64,000 nucleotides of DNA from an uncultured Anaerolineae bacterium (GTDB lineage: Bacteria > Chloroflexota > Anaerolineae > Anaerolineales > Villigracilaceae). Below are positions 25,733 to 36,844 of this stretch, one piece after another. The notes under the pieces were generated by a model. It did not search any database, had not been told where the DNA came from, and saw nothing but the letters and a program-made list of their open reading frames with translations. Positions within the stretch are counted from its first letter, which is position 1; each line of letters opens with the position of its first letter. The stretch is from the NCBI GenBank assembly GCA_903822545.1, contig CAIJPN010000008.1, positions 1 through 64,000 on the forward strand, written 5' to 3'. The position numbers were made by a program, and so were the translations under genes.

Positions 25733-27559
25733 ATGTCTGACGACTTAATCGCACTCGAAGAAGAAGAGCACACCAGTCCCCTGACTGGAGCCGTGTTCCA
25801 GCGCATCGTAGGCCTGCTGCGCCCGCACTGGAAAATGGTCATTGGGTTCCTTGTAACCATCGCATGTGTCTCGGTGATGGACTCTCTCTTCACATATATC
25901 AATAAATCCATGATCGACCAGGGCATCATGCTCAAAGATGTTAACGCCCTGTGGCGGCTGGCAACCATTTATGGCGTCTTCCAGATCATCCAGGCCGGAT
26001 TGGTGTTCGTATTCATCTACATGGCCGGTGTGCTGGGCGAGCGCGTGCAGTATGACCTGCGCAAACTGATGTTTGAGCACTTGCAGGAACTTTCGCTCTC
26101 GTACTATTCCCAAAACGCCGTAGGACGCCTGATGGCGCGCGTCACATCCGATTCGGGCCGCGTGGCAGACTTGATCACCTGGGGCATGCTCGACACCACC
26201 TGGGCGATCATGAACATCACCACCGGTACCATCTTCATGATGATCATCAACTGGCGGCTGGGACTGATCGTCCTGATGGCCCTGCCCATCCTGATGATCA
26301 TTGCCGTTGAATTCCGCAAACGGATTCTCATCCAGTTCCGGCTCTCGCGCCGCGCCAACAGCAAGATCACCGGCGCACACAACGAGAACATCCAGGGCGT
26401 GCGCATCGTCAAGGCGCTCGGGCGCGAAGACGAAAACCTGCGAGAATTCCAGGAACTGACCGACACCATGTACAACGCATCCTACCGCGCCGCCTGGCTC
26501 TCAGCCTTGTTCCTGCCCACCGTGCAGATCATCACAGCCGTGGCGCTCGGCTCCATCGTCTGGTATGGCGGCATCCAGGCCCACCAGGGTTTGCTGACCA
26601 TCGGCGGCATCCACGCCTTCGTCTCGTACCTGACCTTCATCATGTGGCCGGTACAAGATATCGCCCGCGTCTACGCCGAAATGCAGCACGCCATCGCCTC
26701 GGCAGAGCGCATCTTCAAGCTGGTCGATACCCCACCCGAAGTTCACAACAAACCAAATGCCATCGACGCCCAAACGCTGATGGGCCGCATCGAATTCGAG
26801 AACGTCAACTTCTACTATGAAGACCGCAAACCCGTCTTACAAGATTTCACCCTCAGCGTGGAACCCGGCGAGATGATCGCGCTCGTCGGCCCGACCGGTG
26901 GTGGCAAATCAACCATCGTGAACCTGCTCTGCCGCTTTTACGAACCCACCGAAGGCCTTATCCGCATCAACGGGCGCGACTACACCGATTACACCCTGCA
27001 CAGCATCCATGACAAAATCGGCATCGTCTTGCAGACTCCGCACCTGTTCAGCGGCAGCGTCCGCGAAAATATCCGTTATGGCCGGTTAAATGCCAGCGAC
27101 GCAGATGTCGAAGATGCGGCAAAACTGGCCGGGGCGGATGAATTCATTGTCAAACTGGAAAAGGGCTATGAGCAGAATGTCGGCGAAGGCGGCAACCTGC
27201 TCTCAGTCGGGCAAAAGCAACTCATCAGCCTGGCACGCGCCGTTTTAGCAAAACCAGAGCTTTTCATCATGGATGAAGCCACCTCCAGCGTGGATACACT
27301 CACCGAAGCGTTGATCCAAAAAGGCATGGAACACCTGATGGCCGGACGAACATCGTTTGTCATTGCCCACCGCCTGAGCACCATCAAACGCGCCAGCCGC
27401 ATTGTCGTCATCGAAAATGGCCGCATCGCCGAAATGGGCACCCACGCCGAACTGCTCCACCGCCAGGGACACTACTACCGTCTCTATACGCAACAATTCA
27501 AATTCCAGCGCGAACAGGAATACAGCGTTGCGGCCATGGTGCCGCTCCCCGCCGATTAG
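25733..27559 (+). CDS. Heterodimeric ABC multidrug-type exporter subunit 2 (catalytic NBD)
   Basis: 608 residues: membrane domain (about 30-325) and NBD with Walker A GPTGGGKST, Walker B FIMDEATSSVD with the normal catalytic Glu, H-loop VIAHRLST. Its signature motif is LSVGQ instead of LSGGQ; in the heterodimer this signature would face the Asp-type Walker site of subunit 1, so both changes fall in the same, non-hydrolysing site. That complementary degeneration supports a functional pair. TTTTGGAGAATC precedes the ATG; a strong terminator follows. Confidence 0.93.
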   Translation: MSDDLIALEEEEHTSPLTGAVFQRIVGLLRPHWKMVIGFLVTIACVSVMDSLFTYINKSMIDQGIMLKDVNALWRLATIYGVFQIIQAGLVFVFIYMAGVLGERVQYDLRKLMFEHLQELSLSYYSQNAVGRLMARVTSDSGRVADLITWGMLDTTWAIMNITTGTIFMMIINWRLGLIVLMALPILMIIAVEFRKRILIQFRLSRRANSKITGAHNENIQGVRIVKALGREDENLREFQELTDTMYNASYRAAWLSALFLPTVQIITAVALGSIVWYGGIQAHQGLLTIGGIHAFVSYLTFIMWPVQDIARVYAEMQHAIASAERIFKLVDTPPEVHNKPNAIDAQTLMGRIEFENVNFYYEDRKPVLQDFTLSVEPGEMIALVGPTGGGKSTIVNLLCRFYEPTEGLIRINGRDYTDYTLHSIHDKIGIVLQTPHLFSGSVRENIRYGRLNASDADVEDAAKLAGADEFIVKLEKGYEQNVGEGGNLLSVGQKQLISLARAVLAKPELFIMDEATSSVDTLTEALIQKGMEHLMAGRTSFVIAHRLSTIKRASRIVVIENGRIAEMGTHAELLHRQGHYYRLYTQQFKFQREQEYSVAAMVPLPAD

Positions 27560-27571
27560 CGCATCACCCCC

Positions 27572-27609
27572 GGCTGGCAGTGCGATTGCACTGCCAGCCT
27601 TTTCTTTTT
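27572..27609 (+). terminator. Intrinsic terminator of the exporter operon
   Basis: Perfect 12-bp stem GGCTGGCAGTGC / GCACTGCCAGCC with GATT loop, then TTTTCTTTTT. Confidence 0.9.
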
Positions 27610-27680
27610 GAGCGCAAATTGATAGCTTTTGCCAGACCGGCATTGTAGAATAAAGAGAACCTTCCAAATAAGGATAAAAA

Positions 27681-28973
<1,293 letters not shown>

Positions 28974-28980
28974 CCCATTT

Positions 28981-29076
28981 CGTAGGGGCGACCCGCCCGA
29001 GCGCCAAAATCATCACTTCGGGCGGGAAAGTCTGGCTCACCGAAACACGGGAAAGCCATGAAGGGTCGCCCCTACG
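28981..29076. repeat. Intergenic palindromic repeat (GTAGGGGCGACCC family)
   Basis: Arms CGTAGGGGCGACCC (28981-28994) and GGGTCGCCCCTACG (29063-29076) enclose a further CCCGCCCGA/TCGGGCGGG stem. It fills the gap between mvaA and the HMG-CoA synthase gene. Confidence 0.85.
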
Positions 29077-29094
29077 CCATTCGGAGAGAACCCC

Positions 29095-30159
29095 ATGCCA
29101 AACAACACCCTGCTCAAACCCACCCGCCCCGTCGGCATTATCGGCTACGGAGCATACGTCCCCCGCTACCGCATCCCCGCCAGGGAAATTGCCCGCGTCT
29201 GGGCAGGCGGGAAAGCCGCGCTGCCGGTCAAAGAAAAAGCCGTCCCCGGCCTCGATGAAGATGTGATCACCATGTCGATCGAAGCCGCCCGCAACGCCCT
29301 CGCGCGCGGACAAATCCAGCCCTCCGACCTGCGCGCCATCTGGGTCGGCTCGGAATCGCACCCCTACGCCGTTAAACCGACCTCCACGGTTGTCGCCGAA
29401 GCGATTGGCGCGGTGCCGCACGTCCAGGCTGGTGACTGGGAATTTGCCTGCAAAGCCGGCACCGAAGCGATGGTCGCCGCGATGGGTTTTGTCGGCTCGG
29501 GCATGGCCGATTACGCCATGGCCATCGGCATGGATACCGCCCAGGGCAAGCCCGGCGACGCGCTGGAATACACCGCCGCGGCGGGCGGCGCGGCCTTCAT
29601 CATCGGCCCGGCGGAAAATTCGCTTGCCACCATCAATTGCTCGTACTCCTACGTCACCGACACCCCCGACTTCTGGCGGCGCGAGTACCAGAAATACCCC
29701 GAGCACGGCGTGCGTTTCACCGGCGAACCGGCCTACTTCCAGCACATCACCTCCTCATCCAAAACGCTGATGGAAGAACTCGGCACGACCGCCAAAGATT
29801 ACCAGTGGGCGGTTTTCCATCAGCCCAACACCAAATTCCCGCAGCGCGCCGCGCAAATGCTCGGCTTCACGCCGGAGCAAATCGCGCCGGGGCTGCTCGT
29901 GCCGGTCATCGGCAACACCTATTCGGGCGCATCCATCATCGGCCTGACCGCCATCCTCGACATCGCTAAACCCGGCGACCGCATCCTGCTGGCCTCCTTC
30001 GGCTCTGGGGCAGGTTCCGACGCCTTCGACATCACCGTGACCGACAAAATCAGCGTCCGCGCCGGGCTGGCTACCAAAACCCAGGATTACATCGCGCGCC
30101 GCATCGAGATCGATTACGCCACATACGCGCGCTATCGCGGCAAAATTACGATGAAGTAA
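29095..30159 (+). CDS. Hydroxymethylglutaryl-CoA synthase (archaeal type)
   Basis: 354 residues, a thiolase-fold condensing enzyme of the short archaeal HMG-CoA synthase group. [20 protein letters not shown] opens the protein; catalytic Cys in [11 protein letters not shown], Glu/His positions in [13 protein letters not shown] and [13 protein letters not shown]. It condenses acetyl-CoA with acetoacetyl-CoA. In archaea this enzyme forms a complex with the adjacent thiolase and a DUF35 protein; all three are present here, which supports the assignment. The bacterial MvaS type is longer and lacks this context. Confidence 0.92.
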   Translation: MPNNTLLKPTRPVGIIGYGAYVPRYRIPAREIARVWAGGKAALPVKEKAVPGLDEDVITMSIEAARNALARGQIQPSDLRAIWVGSESHPYAVKPTSTVVAEAIGAVPHVQAGDWEFACKAGTEAMVAAMGFVGSGMADYAMAIGMDTAQGKPGDALEYTAAAGGAAFIIGPAENSLATINCSYSYVTDTPDFWRREYQKYPEHGVRFTGEPAYFQHITSSSKTLMEELGTTAKDYQWAVFHQPNTKFPQRAAQMLGFTPEQIAPGLLVPVIGNTYSGASIIGLTAILDIAKPGDRILLASFGSGAGSDAFDITVTDKISVRAGLATKTQDYIARRIEIDYATYARYRGKITMK

Positions 30160-30180
30160 GGGCGAACCATCGGTTCGCCC
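30160..30180. repeat. Short palindrome between HMG-CoA synthase and thiolase genes
   Basis: GGGCGAACC-ATC-GGTTCGCCC, perfect 9-base arms directly after the stop codon, a smaller relative of the GGGGCGACCC family in look. Confidence 0.6.
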
Positions 30181-30195
30181 CAACAAGGAATGAAC

Positions 30196-31353
30196 ATGAC
30201 AGACGTTATCATCGCAGGTATCGGACAAACCGAAGTAGGCGAACATTGGGATATTTCACTGCGGGATTTGGCCTATGCCGCCATCCGTGAAGCGATTCGG
30301 GATTCGGGCAGACTCCGCCCCCAGGCTTTGTACGTGGGGAACATGCTCGCCCCGAATCTTTCCAACCAGGCCCATCTGGGCGTGTTGCTGGCTGATCATT
30401 GCGGACTCACCGGGATCGAAGCCGTTACCGTGGAAGCTGCCGGGGCGTCTGGCGGGGCCGCGCTGCGCCAGGGCTACATCGCCGTTAAAAGCGGAATGGT
30501 TGACGCTGTGCTGGTGGTCGGCGTGGAAAAATTCACCGACCAGGTGGGCGCAGGGGTCGATTCAGCCCTCGCCACCACCACTGACAGCGATTTCGAGGCC
30601 ATCCAGGGCATCACCGCCGCCGGGCAGGCCGCGCTGATCGCCAAGCGTTACATTTACGAGAACAAAGTCCCGGCGAACGGGTTTGCCGGGTTTGCGCTGA
30701 CCGCCCACGCCAACGGCGCGGGCAACCCAAACGCCATGTTCCGCAAGGCCATCAAGCCCGAAGCCTACGCCAAAGCCGACATGGTCAGCGACCCGCTCAA
30801 CATGTTCGACATTGCCCCGGTCGCGGATGGCGCCGCGGCGCTGATCCTGACCCGCGCCGACCTGCTGCCGCATGATTACCACCATCCGCTGGTGAAGATT
30901 GCCGGTTCGGCCTCCTCGGTGGATACGCTGGCGCTGCACGACCGGCATGACCCGCTCGGGTTCGTCGCGGCGCGGGTGGCTGTGGAGCAGGCCCTGCAAA
31001 AGGCTGGAATTACGCTGGAACAGGTCGATTTCTTCGAGTATCACGACGCCTTCAGTATCTACGCCGCCCTGGCGCTGGAAACCGCTGGTTTTGCCGCTCG
31101 CGGCGAGGGCTGGAAGCTGGCCGCGGATGGCTCGATTGCGCCAAAGGGCAGAATCCCGTGTGCGACGATGGGCGGGTTGAAGGCGCGGGGTTTTCCCGGT
31201 GGCGCTGCGGGCGTGTACCAGGCCGTAGAAGCGGCGACGCAGCTGCGGGGCGGAGCCGGTCGCTGCCAGGTGGCGGGGGCAAAGACCGGGATGATTGAAT
31301 CGCTTGGCGGCCCGGCATCCACCGCCGTTGTCCACATCCTGCGCACAGATTAA
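30196..31353 (+). CDS. Acetyl-CoA acetyltransferase, SCP-x/archaeal-type thiolase
   Basis: 385 residues. Thiolase fold with VTVEAAGASGGAALRQGYIA in the position of the nucleophile region, EYHDAFSIYAALALET and a C-terminal GGLKARGFPGGAAGVYQAVE. No Cys is evident at the usual CASG nucleophile position (AAGASGG reads Ala), which is worth checking. The archaeal homologues channel acetoacetyl-CoA to the HMG-CoA synthase. AAGGA lies six bases before the ATG at 30196; the ATG at 30190 is too close to it. Confidence 0.82.
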   Translation: MTDVIIAGIGQTEVGEHWDISLRDLAYAAIREAIRDSGRLRPQALYVGNMLAPNLSNQAHLGVLLADHCGLTGIEAVTVEAAGASGGAALRQGYIAVKSGMVDAVLVVGVEKFTDQVGAGVDSALATTTDSDFEAIQGITAAGQAALIAKRYIYENKVPANGFAGFALTAHANGAGNPNAMFRKAIKPEAYAKADMVSDPLNMFDIAPVADGAAALILTRADLLPHDYHHPLVKIAGSASSVDTLALHDRHDPLGFVAARVAVEQALQKAGITLEQVDFFEYHDAFSIYAALALETAGFAARGEGWKLAADGSIAPKGRIPCATMGGLKARGFPGGAAGVYQAVEAATQLRGGAGRCQVAGAKTGMIESLGGPASTAVVHILRTD

Positions 31354-31367
31354 AAAAGGCTCCATCT

Positions 31368-32927
31368 ATGAAATCCTTTTTAAAAAAAACGATATTTGCA
31401 TGGTTGATCCTGGCGCTGGTTTCCTGTAATGGGTTAGCGCCAGAAAAACCCAAAATTACCCAGCCCAACATCATATTCATCCTGACGGATGATATGACGT
31501 ATCAAGACATTGAATATATGCCAAAAACCCAAAAATTATTGGGGCAAGGAGGGGCTTCGTTCTCGCAATTCATTGTGACAATGTCTTTATGCTGTCCTTC
31601 ACGGGCTTCCATTTTGCGTGGGCAGTATCCGCATAATTCTGGGATTACGGGGAATAATCTGCCAGAAGGTGGTTTTGAAAAAGCTTATTCCACCGGGCTG
31701 GAGAAATCTACGATTGCAGTGTGGCTTCAAAATGCTGGCTATCGCACGGTGCTAATCGGGAAATACTTGAATGGATATCCGGCCAATGCCAGCCAAAACT
31801 ATATCCCGCCAGGTTGGACGGAGTGGTTTGTGCCAGCCGGGGATATGCGCTACAATGACAGCGCGTATTCAGGATTTAATTATTTGCTCAACGAAAACGG
31901 CAACTTGGTGCAATATGGCGACCAGCCAGAAGATTACACGACGGATGTTTTTGCGGCGAAAGCAATAAACTTCATCAAGAGTAATAAGTCTGGTCAGCCG
32001 TTTTTTGCTTATATTGCGCCGTATGTACCGCATCGTCCCAGTACGCCTGCGCCCCGTCACGCCGATTTGTTTGCTGATATTCAACTTGCGGACAAACCAT
32101 CCATAAATGAAGCGGATACCGGCGATAAGGCCAGATTTTTCCAGACATTCCCGGAACTTACCCCCGAGCAGCTAGACAACTTCACCCAACAATACAGACG
32201 GCGTATCCAGTCTTTACAAGCGGTGGATGAGATGGTGGAAGCTATTTACACAGCGCTTGTTGATAGCGGGCAAATCGATAAGACGTATATCTTCTTCGCT
32301 TCAGACAATGGCTATCATATTGGAGAGCATCGGCTATTGCCCGGTAAAAATACACCTTTTGAGGAGGATATCCACGTCCCGCTGCTGGTTCGTGGCCCAG
32401 ATATCCAGCCGGGGCTGGTCATCAGCAATCTGGCATCGACTATCGATCTGGCACCTACATTCGCCGAGCTTACTGGTGTATCCGCACCCGATTTTATAGA
32501 TGGCAGATCCCTGGCGGCATTGTTACGGCAGGAGCAAGTACCTGAATGGCGAAATGCGATTTATATTGCGCGAGGCATCAGCAATACCAATTTTTCGACA
32601 TCGATGGGGGAAACTGCATCCAACGGGAATCTCATTACCACAAGCAGTATTTCAGGCTTTATAAGTGAACAGGAGCCGTCTGACTCGCTGTACGACAAGG
32701 CGCCATCGGGTCAGTTTTTTGGGATGAGAACTGAAAAATATACATATATCCGCTTCTTGAACGGTGATGTAGAACTTTATGATAATCAAAACGACCCATA
32801 TCAATTGGAAAATATTGCGCCAGTCACTGACCTGAAGTTATTAAAGAATCTTCAACTCTGGTTAAAAAATCTTAAAACGTGTAAAGCTGACTCTTGCCGT
32901 CAATGGGATATGGAACCAACCCCATGA
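31368..32927 (+). CDS. Sulfatase (formylglycine-dependent), probable lipoprotein
   Basis: 519 residues. The N-terminus has a signal with lipobox-like LVSC (Cys20), so it is probably surface-anchored. Family I sulfatase motifs: PNIIFILTDDMTYQD (metal Asp pair), MSLCCPSRASILRGQYPHNSG-type CxPSR with the Cys that becomes formylglycine, GKYLNGYP, and FFASDNGYHIGEHRLLPGK with the second metal Asp/Asn and a Lys. It removes sulfate from an unknown ester, perhaps a polysaccharide. The composition is visibly AT-richer than the neighbours and it separates thiolase from DUF35, suggesting late insertion. An anaerobic or aerobic formylglycine-generating enzyme must act in trans. Confidence 0.87.
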   Translation: MKSFLKKTIFAWLILALVSCNGLAPEKPKITQPNIIFILTDDMTYQDIEYMPKTQKLLGQGGASFSQFIVTMSLCCPSRASILRGQYPHNSGITGNNLPEGGFEKAYSTGLEKSTIAVWLQNAGYRTVLIGKYLNGYPANASQNYIPPGWTEWFVPAGDMRYNDSAYSGFNYLLNENGNLVQYGDQPEDYTTDVFAAKAINFIKSNKSGQPFFAYIAPYVPHRPSTPAPRHADLFADIQLADKPSINEADTGDKARFFQTFPELTPEQLDNFTQQYRRRIQSLQAVDEMVEAIYTALVDSGQIDKTYIFFASDNGYHIGEHRLLPGKNTPFEEDIHVPLLVRGPDIQPGLVISNLASTIDLAPTFAELTGVSAPDFIDGRSLAALLRQEQVPEWRNAIYIARGISNTNFSTSMGETASNGNLITTSSISGFISEQEPSDSLYDKAPSGQFFGMRTEKYTYIRFLNGDVELYDNQNDPYQLENIAPVTDLKLLKNLQLWLKNLKTCKADSCRQWDMEPTP

Positions 32928-33040
32928 TATTTTGGAGAGCTTTTGCGAGTTTGTAGACCTGCCAAAAAACGTTTGTGAGAGTTCCTGATAGTGTAGCTAA
33001 ATAAAATTAAGCTAAGAAATATTCAATAAGGAGTGACACT

Positions 33041-33466
33041 ATGGAAATTCCACGCCACTGGCGACTCAAAAAACAACGATATGGTCTGGTTGGTGAAGTT
33101 TGCCCACACTGCGATTATAAAATTTTCCCGCCCCGAGATGTCTGCCCGAACTGCGGAGACGAAGCGAAAGATTTATTCACCTTTAGCGGCAAGGGACAGG
33201 TTTACTCGTTCACAACTATTTATGAAGCCCCAACCGGCTATGATTCGAGCGCCCCTTACACCGTGGCGCTAGTCAAGCTTGACGAAGGCCCAATCATTAC
33301 CGCGCAGCTCACCGATGTGGAAGGCTCTTCTGTAGAGATTGGCATGCCCGTCGAAATGGTCACCCGCAAGATGCGCGACGACGGCGATGAACGCGGGATT
33401 CTGGTGTACTCTTATAAATTCCGGCCTTCGTTACTTGTACCGCAGGCCCATCATCCTGCTGGTTAG
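33041..33466 (+). CDS. DUF35 Zn-ribbon/OB-fold acyl-CoA-associated protein
   Basis: 141 residues. Zn-ribbon CPHCDYKIFPPRDVCPNCG (two CxxC pairs) followed by an OB-fold (GQVYSFTTIYEAPTGYDSSA, YTVALVKLDEGPIITAQL). In archaea this protein bridges thiolase and HMG-CoA synthase in a channelling complex, so it is the expected third subunit for the genes at 29095 and 30196, now 1.7 kb away because of the sulfatase gene. AAGGAG precedes the ATG. A decayed IS begins 12 bases after its stop. Confidence 0.9.
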   Translation: MEIPRHWRLKKQRYGLVGEVCPHCDYKIFPPRDVCPNCGDEAKDLFTFSGKGQVYSFTTIYEAPTGYDSSAPYTVALVKLDEGPIITAQLTDVEGSSVEIGMPVEMVTRKMRDDGDERGILVYSYKFRPSLLVPQAHHPAG

Positions 33467-33478
33467 GATTATTGGCTG

Positions 33479-34546
33479 TACCGCAAAACTTGCTATGGAG
33501 AGTTGGGTAAAAGTTTGGCCCAACGGAGTTCCAGTTTATTAAGTTGATGACCAGATTGTTTTTGGGAACGGGTGTGCATTTTGAAACGGTCGTGGTGCTG
33601 GGCAATGCGTTTTCGCTCATCTACAAAGTTATGGGGGCAATGTGGCGAAAAGCCAGGATTGTGTTTTGCAAAGTATCGGGGCGATGAAGCAGTTCCCATG
33701 CTCCAGTGCGCTGAATAACGCTGCGGGTCAAACCCTTTTGTCCGGTTGTTCGTAGCAGACGCCGGTTGAGATCGCGGAAATCACTTTCTCGGTCGTTATT
33801 GGTGCTAGGTGAACCAGGAATGTCGTAGCAGTGGAACAATCCGGGAGCATAACTGATGGTGGTTTTGAGAATAGTCTGGAAAAACGGTTGTACTTCAGGT
33901 TGCTGGTTGCTGATGGTCTCAATTTTCACCATGTAGTTGAGCAGGTCTTCTTGTACCTGTTCAGATGAACGCAGAGGTTTTCCTTGCGGGTCTAATAAAT
34001 CAGCAATCTTTGTAAGCCAGCCTGCTACTTGATGTAGGCGCTGGTAAACGGGCTGAACCTGTTGAAGCGCGGTGCATAACCCTTGGTAGAGTTGTTCTAA
34101 CCGAGGATGTGAATGATGAGCGATCAATCTTTCCAGACAATCTTTGACTTCCGAAGGTGAGACCGTCTCCATTGGTGAAGGAATCCCTCCGGTAACGGTC
34201 AAAACGCCTTCTTTTTCGATCTTTTCCTGGCGTACCAGCGGCCCAATCTCCTGCCGCACACCTTGGCGGAGTTCGATTTTCATGGCCTCGTCTGTCTTGT
34301 GAATGGGTTCCGCGATATTGCCAAGATAATGCAACTGGCAAAAGCAATGTTTGGCGCGCTTGAAGACACTTGCTACCGCGGGAACTAATCCACGCTGTTT
34401 GTCACTCATCACCAGGGCAACCGGCAGACCTAAATCGGCTATTTTTAGTGTAAAATTCTCGTTGGATTCTCATGGTTCTCTTCTTTCGCAAATCAAGTTT
34501 GCCACGAGAACCCCTTTTCATCAATTCAATAGCAAGTTTTGCGGTA
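33479..34546. mobile_element. Defective insertion sequence with 18-bp terminal inverted repeats
   Basis: Ends TACCGCAAAACTTGCTAT (33479-33496) and its exact reverse complement (34529-34546). Total about 1.07 kb. It contains a minus-strand transposase remnant that lacks an intact N-terminal part. No convincing target-site duplication: flanks read ATTGGCTG and TTGCGTTT. The right end abuts a decayed kinase gene. Confidence 0.8.
33621..34470 (-). pseudogene. Transposase remnant (MULE/IS256-like), C-terminal part
   Basis: The readable frame includes ADLGLPVALVMSDKQRGLV, followed by AVASVFKRAKHCFCQLHYLG, the pattern of a DDE transposase around its second catalytic Asp (SD-K-RGL ... C--H). Downstream is a helical region with a C-terminal NDRESDFRDLNRRLLRT. 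The frame is closed by a stop just upstream, and a short piece with MKRGSRGKLDLRKKRTMRIQ in another frame at about 34440-34530 looks like the detached N-terminus. An internal deletion or frameshift has inactivated it. Confidence 0.7.
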
Positions 34547-34943
34547 TTGCGTTTTTTTAGATAAAAACACCCGCACAATTTTTGGGAATTACATCGACCT
34601 GCTTTCGACAACCCGCAAGTAGAACATCCCCCATAAAGCGGATCTGGTCAAGGCCAGCGTGGCCTGTATTGATCCCCCGTTTCGAAAAGAAAGCGCCCTG
34701 GCTGGGCAATATGCCGTTGAATTGGGCATTCCCTACGTGACGATTGACTGCCCGCACGACCAGGCCCTGGCGCGCCAGGCGGCAGTTTTAATCATCTCCG
34801 GAGAATTCCGGGGGCGGGAATACCCGCAGGCTGACCTGGACGAGTTGTTTTTGGCTTACCAGCCGCTGCGCTTTCAGCGCTGGTGTGTGCCAGTTTCCCC
34901 GGGGTACTCAACAGCCCGAATCACGCAGCTGTGCTGGATTTGA
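34546..34943 (+). pseudogene. PfkB-family carbohydrate kinase fragment
   Basis: One frame reads FLDKNTRTIFGNYIDLLSTT, an in-frame TAG, then ADLVKASVACIDPPFRKESA and GIPYVTIDCPHDQALARQAA, then EFRGREYPQADLDELFLAY. This is the middle of a ribokinase/PfkB-like sugar kinase (mid-domain strand and 'E' lid region), without the N-terminal substrate-binding part or the C-terminal GAGD motif. The IS end lies exactly at its left side, so the insertion or an associated deletion removed the start. Confidence 0.6.
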
Positions 34944-35039
34944 TCGCAAATTCGCAAGAGTAAAAATCCTGGGGGCTTTGCTGTAAAGCGAATCTCGGCA
35001 GGCTCCCTGCTTTTCCCCATTCAACTGGCCGGGAGCTTG

Positions 35040-36707
35040 TTATTTCCTTGATGTGGTCAGGAGGGAGATAGCCAGCCATACCCCGGCGCCAAGAATCGGG
35101 ATCAAGCTGGCCAGGATCAACCAGTTGGGCAAACTGCCAGGGGTGGTGACTTGCAGCAAGAGTGGCAGGCCCACCACAAAGGCTGCAACCAGTAAACTGA
35201 GTGCCAGGCGTGTGACCAACCGATCTGCCCGGCTCAGGATGCGGTCAATATCCTTAATCTCCATGCCAAAAGGCTCGTTGCGTTCCAGGCGTTCCAACAG
35301 GCGGTTGCCCACCCGGGGCATACGGTGGAGTAGTTCCCCCCAGTTGGTGCCATCCATCAACACAGAGCGCACCCAATCTCCGCGAGGAAGCAGCAGGTTT
35401 TTCATCAGGCTTTGGATGTGGGGCGCAGCCGCTTCGAAAACATCGAAGTCTGGATCCAGTTGCAGGCCGATTCCTTCCAGCATGACGATGGTCTGCCCCA
35501 CCAGCCACCAGGTCGCGGGCAACCGCAGGTGATGCCGAAAAGTGATGTTTGTGATCTCGTCGATCAATTCGCCCGCGCGAACATACTTGATCGGAACACC
35601 ATAGTATTTGTTCAAGAAACGGCTTAGATCGTATGCCAGCCTGTTCCGGTCAACATCCTCGCGCACAGCCCCTACACGCACCAGCTGGTCAATGATCCCC
35701 TCAACATCCATTTCAATCGCCACGATATACAGCCGGATCAGGTCCATCCGATCTTTATCTCGCAAATAGCCCACTTTGCCAAAATCCACAAGCCCGATCA
35801 CTTCGCCGGGCATAATAAGATAATTCCCTGAATGGGGGTCGGCGTGGAAAAAGCCATCTTCAAGCACCTGCTTGACCGTCATGCTGGCGCTGTGCAAGGC
35901 CACTTTGTGACGGTCATACCCGGCGGCATCCAATGCCGGGATATCATTGATCTTGATGCCGTGGATGCGTTCCATCACCAGCACTTGCCGGGTGCTTAAT
36001 TGCCAGTACACTTTGGGAATGTATAACAGGTGTTTTTCGTGGGCAAAACTCTCCCGCAGGCGGTCAGCATTGCGCCCCTCGCGCTGGTAATCCAGCTCAT
36101 TACGCAGGGTAAAACCGAAATCATCTGCGATCCCCGTAAAATCATACACTTTTCCCCAAGATGAAGTTTGGGCGCTTGCCGCCAGCGAAGCCAGGATTTC
36201 AAGATCGGTATTGATGATGGCAGAAATATTCGGACGCTGGATTTTAATGACAACTTCCTGCCCATCAGGCAGGACGGCAGCATGAACCTGCGAAAGCGAG
36301 GCGGATGCCACCGGCTGTGGATTGATGGAAGCGAAGACAGTTTCCGGGTCGCGCCCAAGTTCCCGGGCCAGGAGGGCGCGCATCAGTTCCCAGGGTTCAG
36401 GGGAAACCGAATCGACCAGTTTGCTCAATTCGGTGATAAAGGAGAGCGGCAGCACATCGGGACGGGTGGAAAGGATTTGCCCAAATTTTATAAAGGTGGG
36501 GCCCAACTCTTCCAAAGCCAGGCGAAAATGAACCGCCAGTTGATCAATCTGCGGTGGCACATCCTTTTGACGAGAGCGCCAGGGAATTTGGAACCGGCTA
36601 TCGGTACCCGGTCGGTTAAACAGAAAACCAAATCCGTGCCGGGCGAATACGGTCACGATCTCGCTGTAACGTTGCAGATGGCGAATGGGGCGTTTGGGAT
36701 TGAACAT
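35040..36707 (-). CDS. ABC1/UbiB-family atypical kinase, membrane-anchored
   Basis: 555 residues. ABC1 (ADCK/UbiB) motifs: KxGQ helix as GPTFIKFGQILSTRPDVLP, the Ala-rich nucleotide loop VASASLSQVHAAVLPDGQ, VVIKIQRP with the Lys, catalytic FFHADPHSGNYLI and metal motif VIGLVDFGKVG. Two C-terminal membrane segments (about 500-520 and 527-548). Family members support quinone or other prenyl-lipid metabolism through an ATPase/kinase activity. It follows a phasin-like gene in the same direction, 137 bases apart. Confidence 0.92.
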   Translation of the reverse strand: MFNPKRPIRHLQRYSEIVTVFARHGFGFLFNRPGTDSRFQIPWRSRQKDVPPQIDQLAVHFRLALEELGPTFIKFGQILSTRPDVLPLSFITELSKLVDSVSPEPWELMRALLARELGRDPETVFASINPQPVASASLSQVHAAVLPDGQEVVIKIQRPNISAIINTDLEILASLAASAQTSSWGKVYDFTGIADDFGFTLRNELDYQREGRNADRLRESFAHEKHLLYIPKVYWQLSTRQVLVMERIHGIKINDIPALDAAGYDRHKVALHSASMTVKQVLEDGFFHADPHSGNYLIMPGEVIGLVDFGKVGYLRDKDRMDLIRLYIVAIEMDVEGIIDQLVRVGAVREDVDRNRLAYDLSRFLNKYYGVPIKYVRAGELIDEITNITFRHHLRLPATWWLVGQTIVMLEGIGLQLDPDFDVFEAAAPHIQSLMKNLLLPRGDWVRSVLMDGTNWGELLHRMPRVGNRLLERLERNEPFGMEIKDIDRILSRADRLVTRLALSLLVAAFVVGLPLLLQVTTPGSLPNWLILASLIPILGAGVWLAISLLTTSRK

Positions 36708-36844
36708 GAATGTTATCGATCAGGATTTGTCCGCTTTCCTTGCAACAAGCGCAAAGAAAACACATCCCAAAAAGCTTTGAGACTCGTCCGGGCGATTCTC
36801 ACCAGCAATTTGAGCCGGGATACTCTGACCTAGAAATGTCCAGG

